Part shown: positions 12,901-22,260 of the stretch, piece after piece
Numbering within the stretch: position 1 is the stretch's first letter
Layout of the letters: each line of letters starts with the position of its first letter
NCBI RefSeq assembly: GCF_050948175.1
Contig: NC_135199.1
Coordinates: 9,180,501 to 9,244,500, forward strand
Direction: 5' to 3'
DNA from: Xylocopa sonorina
Lineage: Eukaryota; Arthropoda; Insecta; Hymenoptera; Apidae
DNA length: 64,000 nt
The notes under the pieces: generated by a model
The model's database searches: none
The model's input: the letters and a program-made list of their open reading frames with translations, nothing else
What the model was told of the DNA's origin: nothing
Made by a program: the position numbers and the translations under genes

Positions 12901-13140
12901 AATGGATTTCCACGCCGCCATCCGTACGGTCGTTCCCTGGAAGCTCGTCAGAGGTTCCATAATGCAGCACTGTGTGCAATTTTAAGCAACCCTTTATCCT
13001 GGCAGCCTCTTCCACCCTCCTCCCTCCAGCGGAGCTCCACACGTATAAGACTCCGGTCCAATTACCTCCTTGCTACGCCGGCTGCTGCTGTTGGGAAGGG
13101 GTTGCATGATAGTTAATTACACCCCCTCTACGCTCCCCCG

Positions 13141-13200
13141 CATCACCACCACCAGTATTACCACCACCACCACCACCGTCGCCGCCGCCGCCGCCGCTGC
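13141..13200. repeat. Compound (CAC)n-(CCA)n-(GCC)n repeat
   Basis: Three adjacent trinucleotide arrays: CAC at 13144-13153, CCA/CAC at about 13161-13177 and GCC at about 13178-13197. They open the long pyrimidine-rich block that follows. Confidence 0.85.
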
Positions 13201-13495
13201 CACTGCTACCTACCCTCCTTCCATCCCCTCTTCCCGCTTCAGCATCCCTCCAATGTCACCCCTCCTCGTCTACCTCCTCTTCGAAACCCTCTTCTCTACC
13301 CTACCACACTTCTTCCTCCTCTTCCTCCACCTCCTCCTCCTCCTCCCTCATCCCCCTTTCTCCTCTTCATACATCTCCACCTCCTCCTATTCGAGCTTCT
13401 CTACCAGCTATCCCCCTCCGCTACCCTCCGCCGCGCCACCCCCGGTGTGTTCTCCTCCATCCACCTCTGCCTTCTTCTTCTCTTGCCGCCACTGC
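13201..13495. repeat. C/T-rich low-complexity tract
   Basis: About 300 bp is mostly pyrimidine on the plus strand, with many CTCCTC and TCCTCC words. One plus frame stays open across it as a Ser/Pro/Leu/Phe-rich low-complexity peptide (13070-13498), which I read as a by-product of composition. The purine strand is rich in GGAGG and could form triplex or G-rich structures. Confidence 0.75.
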
Positions 13496-13640
13496 TAATT
13501 ACTATTTTTAAAACATTAAAAGTAAAGTTTGTTAAATGAGTGGGAGTTAATTATGAAGCTACCGGGAGAGGCCGGAGGTAATTGGAGCGAACGACAAACA
13601 AAGGCTCTCGTACCTACGGCTCGTACCCCCGGACTCGCTC

Positions 13641-13709
13641 ACTCTCTCTCTCCCCCTCTCTTTCTCTCTCTCTCTTTCTTTCTCTCCTCACTCCTCCTCT
13701 ATATATATA
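13641..13709. repeat. Interrupted (CT)n with short (TA)n
   Basis: Interrupted CT/TTTC dinucleotide sequence ends in CTCCTCCTCTATATATATAC. Degenerate microsatellite. Confidence 0.8.
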
Positions 13710-13960
13710 CACCTATATAGAACACCGCCAACCCGGCTACCTACTTTATTTTCGCGGAGAATTTCTGATCCATTCGCCATCGTTAATCCCGACCACTCGT
13801 CCTCGTCCGCGGGGCTCTTTCATTCGTCCTGCCAATTACGAGCTCGAGGCGAATGTCGAACCGGTTAAATTGCGAGGCTCCTCCGCAGCCCGAGGCGAGG
13901 GCTGCACGCGAATGTGTCCTCGTGTGCGTGCGACTACGACGCAGCCCCCGCGTCCACCCT

Positions 13961-14010
13961 CTCCTCTCTCTCACTCTCTCTCTCTCTCGCTCTCTCTTTC
14001 TCCCTCATCC
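13961..14010. repeat. Interrupted (CT)n
   Basis: About 50 bp of CTCT with isolated A or G interruptions. It is one of several within 800 bp, so 13000-14240 is a microsatellite-rich block. Confidence 0.8.
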
Positions 14011-15530
14011 AGCACCCACACCACCCACCCTAGGCTTTCCCTTCCTCTTTCCCTCCTCAGCCACCATCTACTTCTCTACCCACCGCCTCCTCCTAGTTCT
14101 CATCCTACAGCTCGTGCCTGTTCCTCCCGGGGAGGCAACCCCTCGCCACCCCTCTCGACGCCCCCAGCTCCGCCAGCCCGCGCCGCGTTTGATTCTCTTT
14201 GCCCGCGTTCTGTGTTTCTTTCTGCAATTTTCCGGTTATTAACGCGCCCCGCTCGTTAATCGAGGCTAATCGATAAATTAGGTTACCAGCCGCGACGTCG
14301 ATTCAACTATGGTTGACCTTCCTCGGGAGTCGGGAGAGACATTTTCGCCGTTTCCAGTCTTCGACGAAGGCTGTCGACGGTGGTCATCGAATATTTGGTC
14401 TGTGAAGCATATGTTTGCTACCAGGATTTTTTATTGCACCAATCTGTTGGTTTTTTTTTTATTCTTGGATATAAGATGGCGTTTGTTGGAGTCGAAGACG
14501 CAGCCGCGGTTCGCTCGCGATCATGGCGGACATTCTCCCGGTGTTAAACATTTATCTCGCGAGTACATCGAACCCTCGACTACTTATATCGGAGTTGTAC
14601 GCACACGTAGCCTAGGAATATCGATCCCAGTAAGCGTATCGACGTAGCGAACCGCGCGTAACAGTACGTTGGACAACTTGATAATAACTTCGCGGGCTCG
14701 AGTTTCTGATCGTCAAATTTATTCCGCGGTAATCGAACGTCCAACGATTCTCGTTCCCCATAAAATCAGAGGCGCCCCGTCGACCTTCCGTCCGAGTTCC
14801 AATTGAAATGTCCCGCGAATACGAATCCATCAGCCGAGTCGTTTCTTCTGACGTCAAAACGCGAGCGTGGGAATCGACGCGGTGTCGCGAACCACCCTCT
14901 GAATTATTCACGCGACATTACGATTATCAAATTATTACGTCGCGATTTGGGACGTAAATAATTCCCCGCCGCTAACGAGATACAGTATCCAGCTAACTCG
15001 ATTCGGCGGTATCGTAAATGTTACGACGGTGGGACGAGGGACGGCGACGCACGGAAAATTTACGTGCCAGGGGATGACGAGGAGCCCAAGACGCGCGACG
15101 TTCCCGTGGAAACCATTAACGCGTCGAGAGTCCGTGAAAAGGAAACCGCGGTGGCCGCCGCGAGGTGGTCGCGACGGGGAATCGAAGGCGCTCGCCGGAG
15201 GTTCGCGATAAAAAACGGGAGAAAGGGGAAAAAAGAAGGGAGAACAACTCGCGGATCTGTTTTCATTAAATAATTCGCTAATTAAGACGCGCCTGGCTCG
15301 GCCGGTGCCGTGGTATAATTTATGAAAACGTTCCGCTGAAGCGGGAACAAAGGCCGCGGTAAGTAACGTTACATTAACGAGGAAAAGTATTAGGTTTAAA
15401 AAACCCGTGAAAGGAACTTATTATTCCGGCAAGTTTTTAAAGCATCGCGTTTCATGCCATTTGTGCGCGCGGTTATACGCCGCTGCGAGGAGTAAAAGGG
15501 ACGGAGGAAGATATAGCGAGGAAGAAATCG

Positions 15531-15621
15531 AAGAGAGGGAGAGAGAGAAGGAGAGGACAGAGGGTGAAACGAGGGGGGAAGGTGAGAGTAGGAGAGAAAG
15601 GAGAGAGAGAGAGAGAGAGTG
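15531..15621. repeat. Purine-rich GA tract
   Basis: Ninety bases consist almost wholly of G and A, ending in pure (GA)n at 15601-15619. Probably a decayed GA microsatellite; reading frames through it are Glu/Arg or Ser/Leu low-complexity. Confidence 0.8.
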
Positions 15622-16040
15622 AGCGTATCTCGAGGAAATCAAATAACGCGCCGCGGCGCACGGGCCAGGGGGGTTCGAGTTTTACGGTTATTAATTAACC
15701 GATACCAGATTTCTGCATTAGCACTCTGTCCCCGCTAATGCACGGAATACAAGTACTCGGATAATGTGTGCCCTTTTCGCGGCAGATGGATGCGCCCGAT
15801 ACGGAGACACTCGCCGCGCATCGACAATAGTTACGCGCACCCGGTTATACCGCGGCGTCATTTCGCGGAGGTTCTGCCCACCCGAGAAACTGCGCTGAGA
15901 AACCGTTTTCATACACCATTCCTCAATCAATTACTACAGTAAAAAAATGACAAATTCGAAAAACTAAAATTTATGTAAGAAACACAAAAAGTGAAGATCC
16001 AAGAAGAATCTCTAGCCAATATTTCATCGATCAAGTTACC

Positions 16041-16066
16041 GATTCGAAAGTTAGAGATTCGAAAGT
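16041..16066. repeat. Direct repeat GATTCGAAAGT
   Basis: Two 11-bp copies (16041-16051 and 16056-16066), 15 bp apart, each holding the palindrome TTCGAA. They lie in a purine-rich, CpG-poorer patch (15940-16110). Confidence 0.6.
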
Positions 16067-16581
16067 GTCGCTAAGAAATTCGTCCTCTCGAAGGAACAAA
16101 GACGATCGAAAATTCGAGCACGAAGAGAACCGGTTCGTTAGTCGAACAGCACGCGACACCGCTGGCCGCGTCATCTAAGCGACACTCGGATTCCCAGACG
16201 GCTCGACACCTAACCCCATCGACGATGGTTCACGGTGTCCCGGGCGCGATATCCCTCGGCCGTCCTTTTCGCTATTTCCGGCGCTATCCGTCAGGCCCGG
16301 TTACGAAGACGGGCGACGCCTCTCCGTCGAGGGCAATGCGTCTTTCACAGACGGTGTGCGCCGAGTTATGCCCCTAAAGAGGTTTCTATTTAGATCACCA
16401 CTTCCCGCCGACACGTACTACTACGCCCGTCCTCCACGCCGCCAGCCATCCCTCGTCTTCTTCTTATATCCCTCTTCCTCTCCTTTAACGCTACTTAGCG
16501 GCGTGAGAAAAGTCTGCGAAGTCAACCCTCTCGGTGTCCGCCGCGGTCAGGCTTGATCGAGAACTCGTGCTTAACGAGCGG

Positions 16582-16632
16582 ATTCCGTGGGGCCGCGCGA
16601 AAACGTCCCCCGGAAGGAATTCCGTGGGGCCG
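16582..16632. repeat. Direct repeat ATTCCGTGGGGCCG, period 37
   Basis: Two identical 14-bp copies, 16582-16595 and 16619-16632, about 560 bp upstream of U6. No third copy was seen. Confidence 0.75.
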
Positions 16633-17104
16633 TTTTACGAGGTGGCGTCTGTCACGGTCAGTTTCCCATGAGTTATGCGTTGCACAATGTTTCTAGCCTG
16701 CGTCGTGTGTTGTACAGTTTCTTGGCAGTGGACGCGCTGTGCCACGGTGTGCCGTTTCTGTGACGTTGCGTTTCCTCGCGTCCGTTTGTTCAGATTATCA
16801 GACTGCATATTTTTGCGTGTTGCTTAACGATTGATATCGCGTTAATAATAAATGGTGCAACGTTTGATATTGCTGGAATCGGTCTGTCGTATCGCTGCAT
16901 TCGCGTTGCACTACTTTTGCATTGCAGAGGGGGATATGATAATAACGGTAAATAATACGAAACGAAGCATACCTTCGTCGCAGTAAACGAAAATTGAATG
17001 GGACTATTAGGCGCTGCCCAAAAGGCGGGGCGCGGCAATAAACGGTGGAGGGACAAAAAGGACCTTTTACCTGCTCCTGGCTGCGTTTTCGTTCCCTTAA
17101 CCGG

Positions 17105-17116
17105 CCACTAGATGGC
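17105..17116 (+). promoter_or_regulatory. CTCF-like motif upstream of U6
   Basis: CCACTAGATGGC matches all twelve positions of the core CTCF consensus CCASYAGRKGGC, and lies at -82 to -71 of U6. CTCF is conserved in insects and often sits at domain borders and near Pol III genes. The match is seen; occupancy is inferred. A 12-bp degenerate match can occur by chance in 64 kb, so its place beside the only confident gene is what makes it notable. Confidence 0.45.
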
Positions 17117-17122
17117 CTGCTC

Positions 17123-17143
17123 TCTCTCGCTAGTTGTCGGAAA
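17123..17143 (+). promoter_or_regulatory. Expected position of the U6 proximal sequence element (PSE)
   Basis: Insect U6 promoters carry a roughly 21-bp PSE, bound by SNAPc, ending about 12 bp upstream of the TATA box. Applied to this gene, that places it here, over CTCGCTAGTTGTCGGAAA. The call rests on spacing only. PSE sequence evolves quickly between insect orders and I cannot match the bases to a hymenopteran consensus from memory. Confidence 0.4.
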
Positions 17144-17155
17144 GGTGTTCGTTTC

Positions 17156-17163
17156 TATATATA
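17156..17163 (+). promoter_or_regulatory. TATA box of the U6 gene
   Basis: TATATATA lies at -31 to -24 relative to the first base of U6. It sits inside a 14-bp perfect palindrome, TTCTATATATAGAA (17153-17166). In insects a TATA box at this position downstream of a PSE directs snRNA promoters to RNA polymerase III. It is the strongest evidence that the U6 copy is expressed. Confidence 0.88.
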
Positions 17164-17186
17164 GAAGAAGGAAACGGTACCTTGAC

Positions 17187-17203
17187 GTACTTGCTTCGGC
17201 AGT

Positions 17204-17243
<40 letters not shown>

Positions 17244-17293
17244 GGCCCCTGCGCAAGGATGACACGCAAAATCGTGAAGCGTTCCACATTTTT
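17187..17293 (+). ncRNA. U6: U6 spliceosomal snRNA, complete
   Basis: U6 is the catalytic-core RNA of the major spliceosome. It pairs with U4, then with U2 and the 5' splice site, in the nucleus. Seen here: the 5' stem-loop GTACTTGC-TTCG-GCAGTAC (17187-17205), the ATACTAAAATTGGAACGATA segment, the ACAGAGA box (17227-17233), the AGC catalytic triad (17239-17241), the GGCCCCTGCGCAAGGATGACACGC core, the internal stem-loop, and the 3' end GAAGCGTTCCACA followed by T6. The length of 107 nt equals that of insect U6. The 5' stem differs from the fly form (GTTCTTGC/GCAGAAC) by a paired T-A to A-T change that keeps the base pair. With a TATA box at the right distance and an intact terminator, this looks like a functional gene and not a retro-pseudogene. 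It stands alone; no second snRNA was found. Pol III transcription is inferred from family knowledge. Confidence 0.97.
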
Positions 17294-17294
17294 T
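17289..17294 (+). terminator. Pol III terminator of U6 (T6)
   Basis: A run of six T on the non-template strand directly follows GTTCCACA of U6 and overlaps its uridine 3' tail. Four or more T normally stop RNA polymerase III. A second T-run about 20 bp downstream could act as a backup. Confidence 0.9.
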
Positions 17295-20200
17295 GCCATT
17301 TGCGGTCTCGAAAAATTTTTTGCAAGAATTCGATATCGATTAATTACAATTAACTATTTCATTATCCTCGTATAATACAATTTTCTTATTACGAACACGT
17401 GTACATTTGGCAATTCTGAACGACAATTGGTCGTACGATTCCAATCAGTCCCTTAAAAAAGGCACAGTTCCTTCTTTCCATTTACAGAGGCGGTGCTTAC
17501 AATTTTAGCCGCTAATTAAATGCGAGGAATTCATTTCTGGCGCGCAGTCCCGGGGGTTTCTATTTAAACGCGGCCGCGCCCCCGTATACGTGTCATCTGT
17601 TCGCGTTTGATCTTGACAGGTGAACAACGTGAGAAAGGTCTTATTAACGAGCCGCGGTGTTCGCGGCTCGCAGAGGTTTTTGCGCCCCCGTAAATACCCG
17701 GCTTGATCACCGCTGACAGCCGTAACGGTCGGACAAATTCTCGACGGAGGCGGCTGGACGCCCCCGTCAGCGCCCTGCGAGCGCCCTACGCGAACACCCG
17801 CCAAGGATCGAACTCGTTCGCTTAATCCGTAATCACCCGATTACATGTTTTATTGTCGCGCGCGCTTCGCGGCCGCGCCTCCAATTATTTACACGGCAAT
17901 TACATTAATTATGTCGTCGATAATAATTAATCCACTCGCAAATGAGTACCGCGGAGACGCGCGTTAATGGCGTTGCTTCGCGCATCGACGATCGCGCGAC
18001 GCGTTCGTGGATCGCGTTCAGCGGAGATCGTTTGGAAAGGCGCGAGGGGTGGAAATTAGGGGATTCGAGGCTGGCACGACGAGGGATCGCGGAAGAAAAC
18101 TGTTTGTTCGGGGCGAATAAAAGCGCAAAGCGTCGCGGCGAACGCGATTGCCCTTAAAGCGATAGTTTCGAATACGCCGCCAACGAGTTTGCGCTCGATA
18201 AAGGGTGCAGACGCGCCACTGCGGCCCTCTTTAACAAATAATGGATCTTCTACTCCATCCCTTCGACTCTCTCGTGTATACAGTTACCGATACCTGTTCT
18301 CTCTCTGTCCAATCTGCGGCGCGTTTGTGTTCCGAACCTTTTGCCGCCTTTTGAGAGAAGCTCGCGATGTTTTATTTCTATTCGTTCGCTGCCAGAAGTC
18401 GCTAAAATTTTTCGTTCGACGACGATCGGTTCCAGCACTCTATTTTTATGAAATTGTCTTAAATTGTATTCACTCGCGTTGCACAGATCCTGCTTTTTCA
18501 ATAATTTCGCGTAACCCAACCCCTTCGTGCGCCTCCCCTACCCCTCGAATATTTTACGCACCCTTCCACTGTTGCGCTCCGCCATCTCCCCTCTCACCGC
18601 GAATATCTATAACTGGTAGACTTTTATCTGCGTTACACGCGTGTCGAACCGGGCGGAAAACAAACGCGCGGTCGAATCGTTCTCCACATAACGTAAAAAT
18701 AATACGACGATACGCTGGCAATGTATTACGAATTATGTAAAAGTAAAATTTGAATTTTAATTAATCGAAGAGGGACGGGGAGGTGGGTGGACGGGCGGCG
18801 GAAAAAGCGTTCGGTGTACCGGATCCAGTAATTACGCGACGGTGAACGGGGTTAGGGGTGAAAGAGAGACAGAGAGGGAGAGAGAGTACGAGGGCGAGGG
18901 TGGGAGGAAAAATTCCGTGCCATCGTCCGCGAAACGCAGCGTAATAAATATATTTGATTTTCGCGATGTTTCCCGGCTGCATAGTTCGAATTTTGCTTTT
19001 ATTTTCGATCGGACCGCACACCCCCGCCCGTCTTCCTTCCCCTCCTATCCCCACCCCGTCGTTAATTGATTCATACGCGCTGCGTTTCTAATTAAAATTG
19101 TAACGTTTTCCGAATCGCAACGCGACTTTTCGCCGATATTTAATGTACCGCGTTTCTTCCCTCTGCTTTTTTCCGTCCCTTTTTAATTATCATGTTCCTG
19201 CCGGGTAGAGTCGCGCGAGCGCGTATTTGCGTTCCCGTCGATTAAAAACCGAACCGTTCGCTTCATTAACGCCGCCTCCGGCTGGCCCCGGATCGCCAGG
19301 GCGCAAGAAGCTGGAACTCTGTTTACGATAATTCGACGATCACGAGGGAAACGAGCAACGCGGCGGAAATTGTTTATTCGATCGCGAGACGGAAACGCGC
19401 CCAGGCGTTTGTTTGCCATTTTTAAGAACAAGAAACGATTCCAGGCCTCGCAGAACCACTGCGAAATGAAACGTCGCTCTTTTCCGCAGTTCGTTTCATC
19501 TGCTCGTTGGTGGTTCGTAGGCTTATTAACGTGAATCATGTTATTACGCGCCGTCAGCGGAGAAGAATACTCGAAGTCGTTAAAATGCAGACGAGCGTAG
19601 TAATTAGGGACAGCGAGAGTTTATTAAGCGGCGGTGGGAGTCACCGTCGAACGAGGCAGAGGGCTCTCTCGAGCCGTTGCCGTGCACATGGTGACCACGT
19701 GGCGGAACGTAGATGTCAGGAGGGATAGATTCATTGACAGTGCGGATGGCTTAATTACGAAAAACGCTACTACGTTGTTGGTACTCGACTAAAAGTAATA
19801 ATTCATCGCGTAAAAAGAAGTGGACGACGTAGACTTCTCGTTCTCAGATTTTAGATACCACCGATAGCGATCTTGAGCGATCGATGCGGTTAATTTTATA
19901 TAATTACCAACGAATGGAGGAGCAAATTTCCGGTTTTGCTCGAATACGAAACGTATGGGGAGTCGATAACCACGCGGAGAGCCGCGAAGGTGTATCTCTT
20001 TCATCCCCTATCGGCAGCTACCGCCTCAATCGACTAATCGACCATTTTTCCAAAGGTATAAGCGATTAATCGCTGTTAATCGAGAGTCGTGACCGAAATA
20101 ATTGGCGCGTTTTAACCGGGAAATTTGTAATTGCGTATCGTCGAGTGAAACAGGGCTTAAACCTCTTCGTATGTCGCTGTTGACGAGGCGACGCAAACAC

Positions 20201-21308
20201 TACGAGATGTACGGGGTAAAAGCCCTGGTCTGCGAGGGCTAGGTTTACTGCTAATTGCCGTTGTATTACAACGACCAGTCAAAGGCAGGCTCTCGACTTG
20301 TAGAGTGCCGACCAAACCTACCCCCGTTTCGGCACCCGCTCGCTCGAGCTACTTGCCTTGTACATATTATACGCAAAACTCCAACGGATACTCGACGGTA
20401 CCAGCCGGGGCGACGGTAATGGAGCAACAACCGGGCCTCCCTTTGCCCCATTTCGATCGCTGGTTATGATCCGTCTGATCGTTCGCCACGTACGAACGAG
20501 AACGCCGCTGAATTTCATGAATCACTGAACGAGCGACAAACGTACGCTCGGTTGAACGTCGTTCGTACAACCTTCAAGAATCGAACGATAATCTCTAACT
20601 CGATGGTCACTAAATTCGATAGCGATTGCTTTTCATTATCATTGCATTTCTTATCGATCCTCCTCGTGTCGTGATTACTTCAAATCTTCATCTCAGTCCT
20701 CGTTAGAATAAGAACGGAGATCGTTAATTCTCCTCGAGTCACGTTTCTAACAATCGCAACTGTTACCACCAATCGTTGTAAAAAGCAGCAAAATTTCCAT
20801 TACAAAGAAGCAAAAGAAGAAATACAAACATCAAACAAGAACCACTCGGTAATATCAGCTCGCGAATGTCGCGAACAATCAGCCAACCGATCGCGGGTCT
20901 CGCGCATCGTGTAACGCGATCGCGCAGGCAAAGATCCCGCGAGCCGATACGGCTGGCGGCGTGGCAGTAATTTATTGGAACTGCCAATAGCATTGGTCAC
21001 GTTAATCAGCCGGTGCATTAGGTCCCCGGCGTTCGCGTGTACGCGAGAGCGGGATTCTTGAAACGCGCCGGTTGAAAAGCGGCCGTACCCACTCGGAGGA
21101 TACCCCGGGCTGGGCCTGCCGAACCCTTTCGCTGGCATTCACCCGTGGCTCGCGAGCGCGCGCCGCAATTTATCACGGCCACGTCTTGGGCATTATACGC
21201 GCCGCGTGGCCAGGCTAACTCGAAAGGTCGACGGACATTAGGTTGTGACGGACGCTCGATTACTTTATACGCTTTGTTACTTTATTTCTCTCGCTCGACG
21301 AGCGCGAG

Positions 21309-21338
21309 CGAGTCCTCCTCGCAACGAGTCCTCCTCGC
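21309..21338. repeat. Tandem CGAGTCCTCCTCGC, two copies
   Basis: Identical 14-bp units at 21309-21322 and 21325-21338, separated by AA. Each unit starts CGAG and ends CTCGC, so it also has weak dyad symmetry. A 16-bp slippage duplication is likely. Confidence 0.75.
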
Positions 21339-22242
21339 GATTCCCTCTCCGCGACTGGTTTTCGCGTCGAATCGAAGAAACAAAACGATACGAAGAAACA
21401 GAGTAAACAAATTAATCGTTCGTTGATCGGTGGACGTTATCGAATGAGGATTATTGGAATTTTCTACGGGGGTGAGTAAGGGGTGGGAGGGCTCGTTTCG
21501 TCGTCGAGAACCGATGCTGTAGCCGATTAAACGGGCCTGGTAATTTTGAGCGACGCCGGTTGATTAAATTTCTGATTCCGTTTGCTAAATATAACCGCCC
21601 CCACGGTTATGCGGTTAATTCGTTTCACTTTATTACTTCCTGCCTCTCTGTCCCGTTCGCCGAGATACGAGTGGTCTCTTTGTTCTGCGGTTTTGCGGCG
21701 CGGCGCTCGATTATCGTCCGGTCGTTGCGATTCTCCACGGTTTTACAAATTATTTGTCTCGGTGATCGTTTTAATTCCTGCCGCCTCCACCGCGTTTCGT
21801 CCAGCCGTTGGATACGGGTCGGTTTCTGAATCGTTCTCGTTCCTCGCAGTCGCGAACTCTAACCGTATCCAACGTTTCACCAGTTGTTACGACGAATGTA
21901 ATCACAAATAATAACATCAGGTCCAATAAGTTCACTACAAATTTACCATAACTTCAATATGTTTTTCCTGACATACGAATCTAGTGATTAATCGTTCGTC
22001 TCATCTCAGCTGTCTTATTAAAACTGTCCTGTAAGTACGTTTTATTCTTTGCACAGTGTCACGCGTACGTCTTAATCGTACGCGCGCTCGCGCACTCGTT
22101 CGTCGATTTAATTAGCAACCCCTGCGCAGCCCAGGTCCGCAACGTTCGCTCGCCAGTAGTTGCACGTTAATAGCGGAATCGAAGCGGGAGCGTGTCCCGC
22201 GCTGTGCAAGTAGATCCATACAGCAACTGCTGTAAGACCAGC

Positions 22243-22260
22243 AGAGAGAGAGAGAGGGAG
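22243..22260. repeat. Short (AG)n
   Basis: Eighteen bases of AG with one GG interruption. Confidence 0.75.

Larger units (their letters stand above)
5200..13000. other. Non-coding sequence between CpG block and pyrimidine-rich block
   Basis: No supported gene. AT-rich patches occur at 5260-5530 and 6230-6420, the latter with interleaved inverted repeats. The frame at 10206-10463 contains CPRCGEHG, a single CxxC-like motif without a partner, so it is not a zinc finger. The frames at 9673-10194 are driven by a (GTC)n repeat. TAATTA-type words are frequent, as expected of developmental regulatory DNA. Confidence 0.55.
14241..17100. other. Non-coding sequence upstream of U6
   Basis: No supported gene. 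It contains the purine tract at 15531, small direct repeats at 16041 and 16582, and GC-rich sequence near 16140-16700. Just upstream of U6, an inverted repeat AAAAGG-A-CCTTTT (17056-17068) lies at -131 to -119, where a distal promoter element could be, but that is a guess. Confidence 0.55.

Noticed and set aside
13070..13498. 142-residue Thr/Ala/Ser/Pro/Leu-rich frame
   Set aside because: Entirely explained by trinucleotide repeats and the CT-rich tract.
16862..16880. Similarity to miR-190 (shared TTTGATATT)
   Set aside because: The seed region differs and no fold-back precursor is visible.
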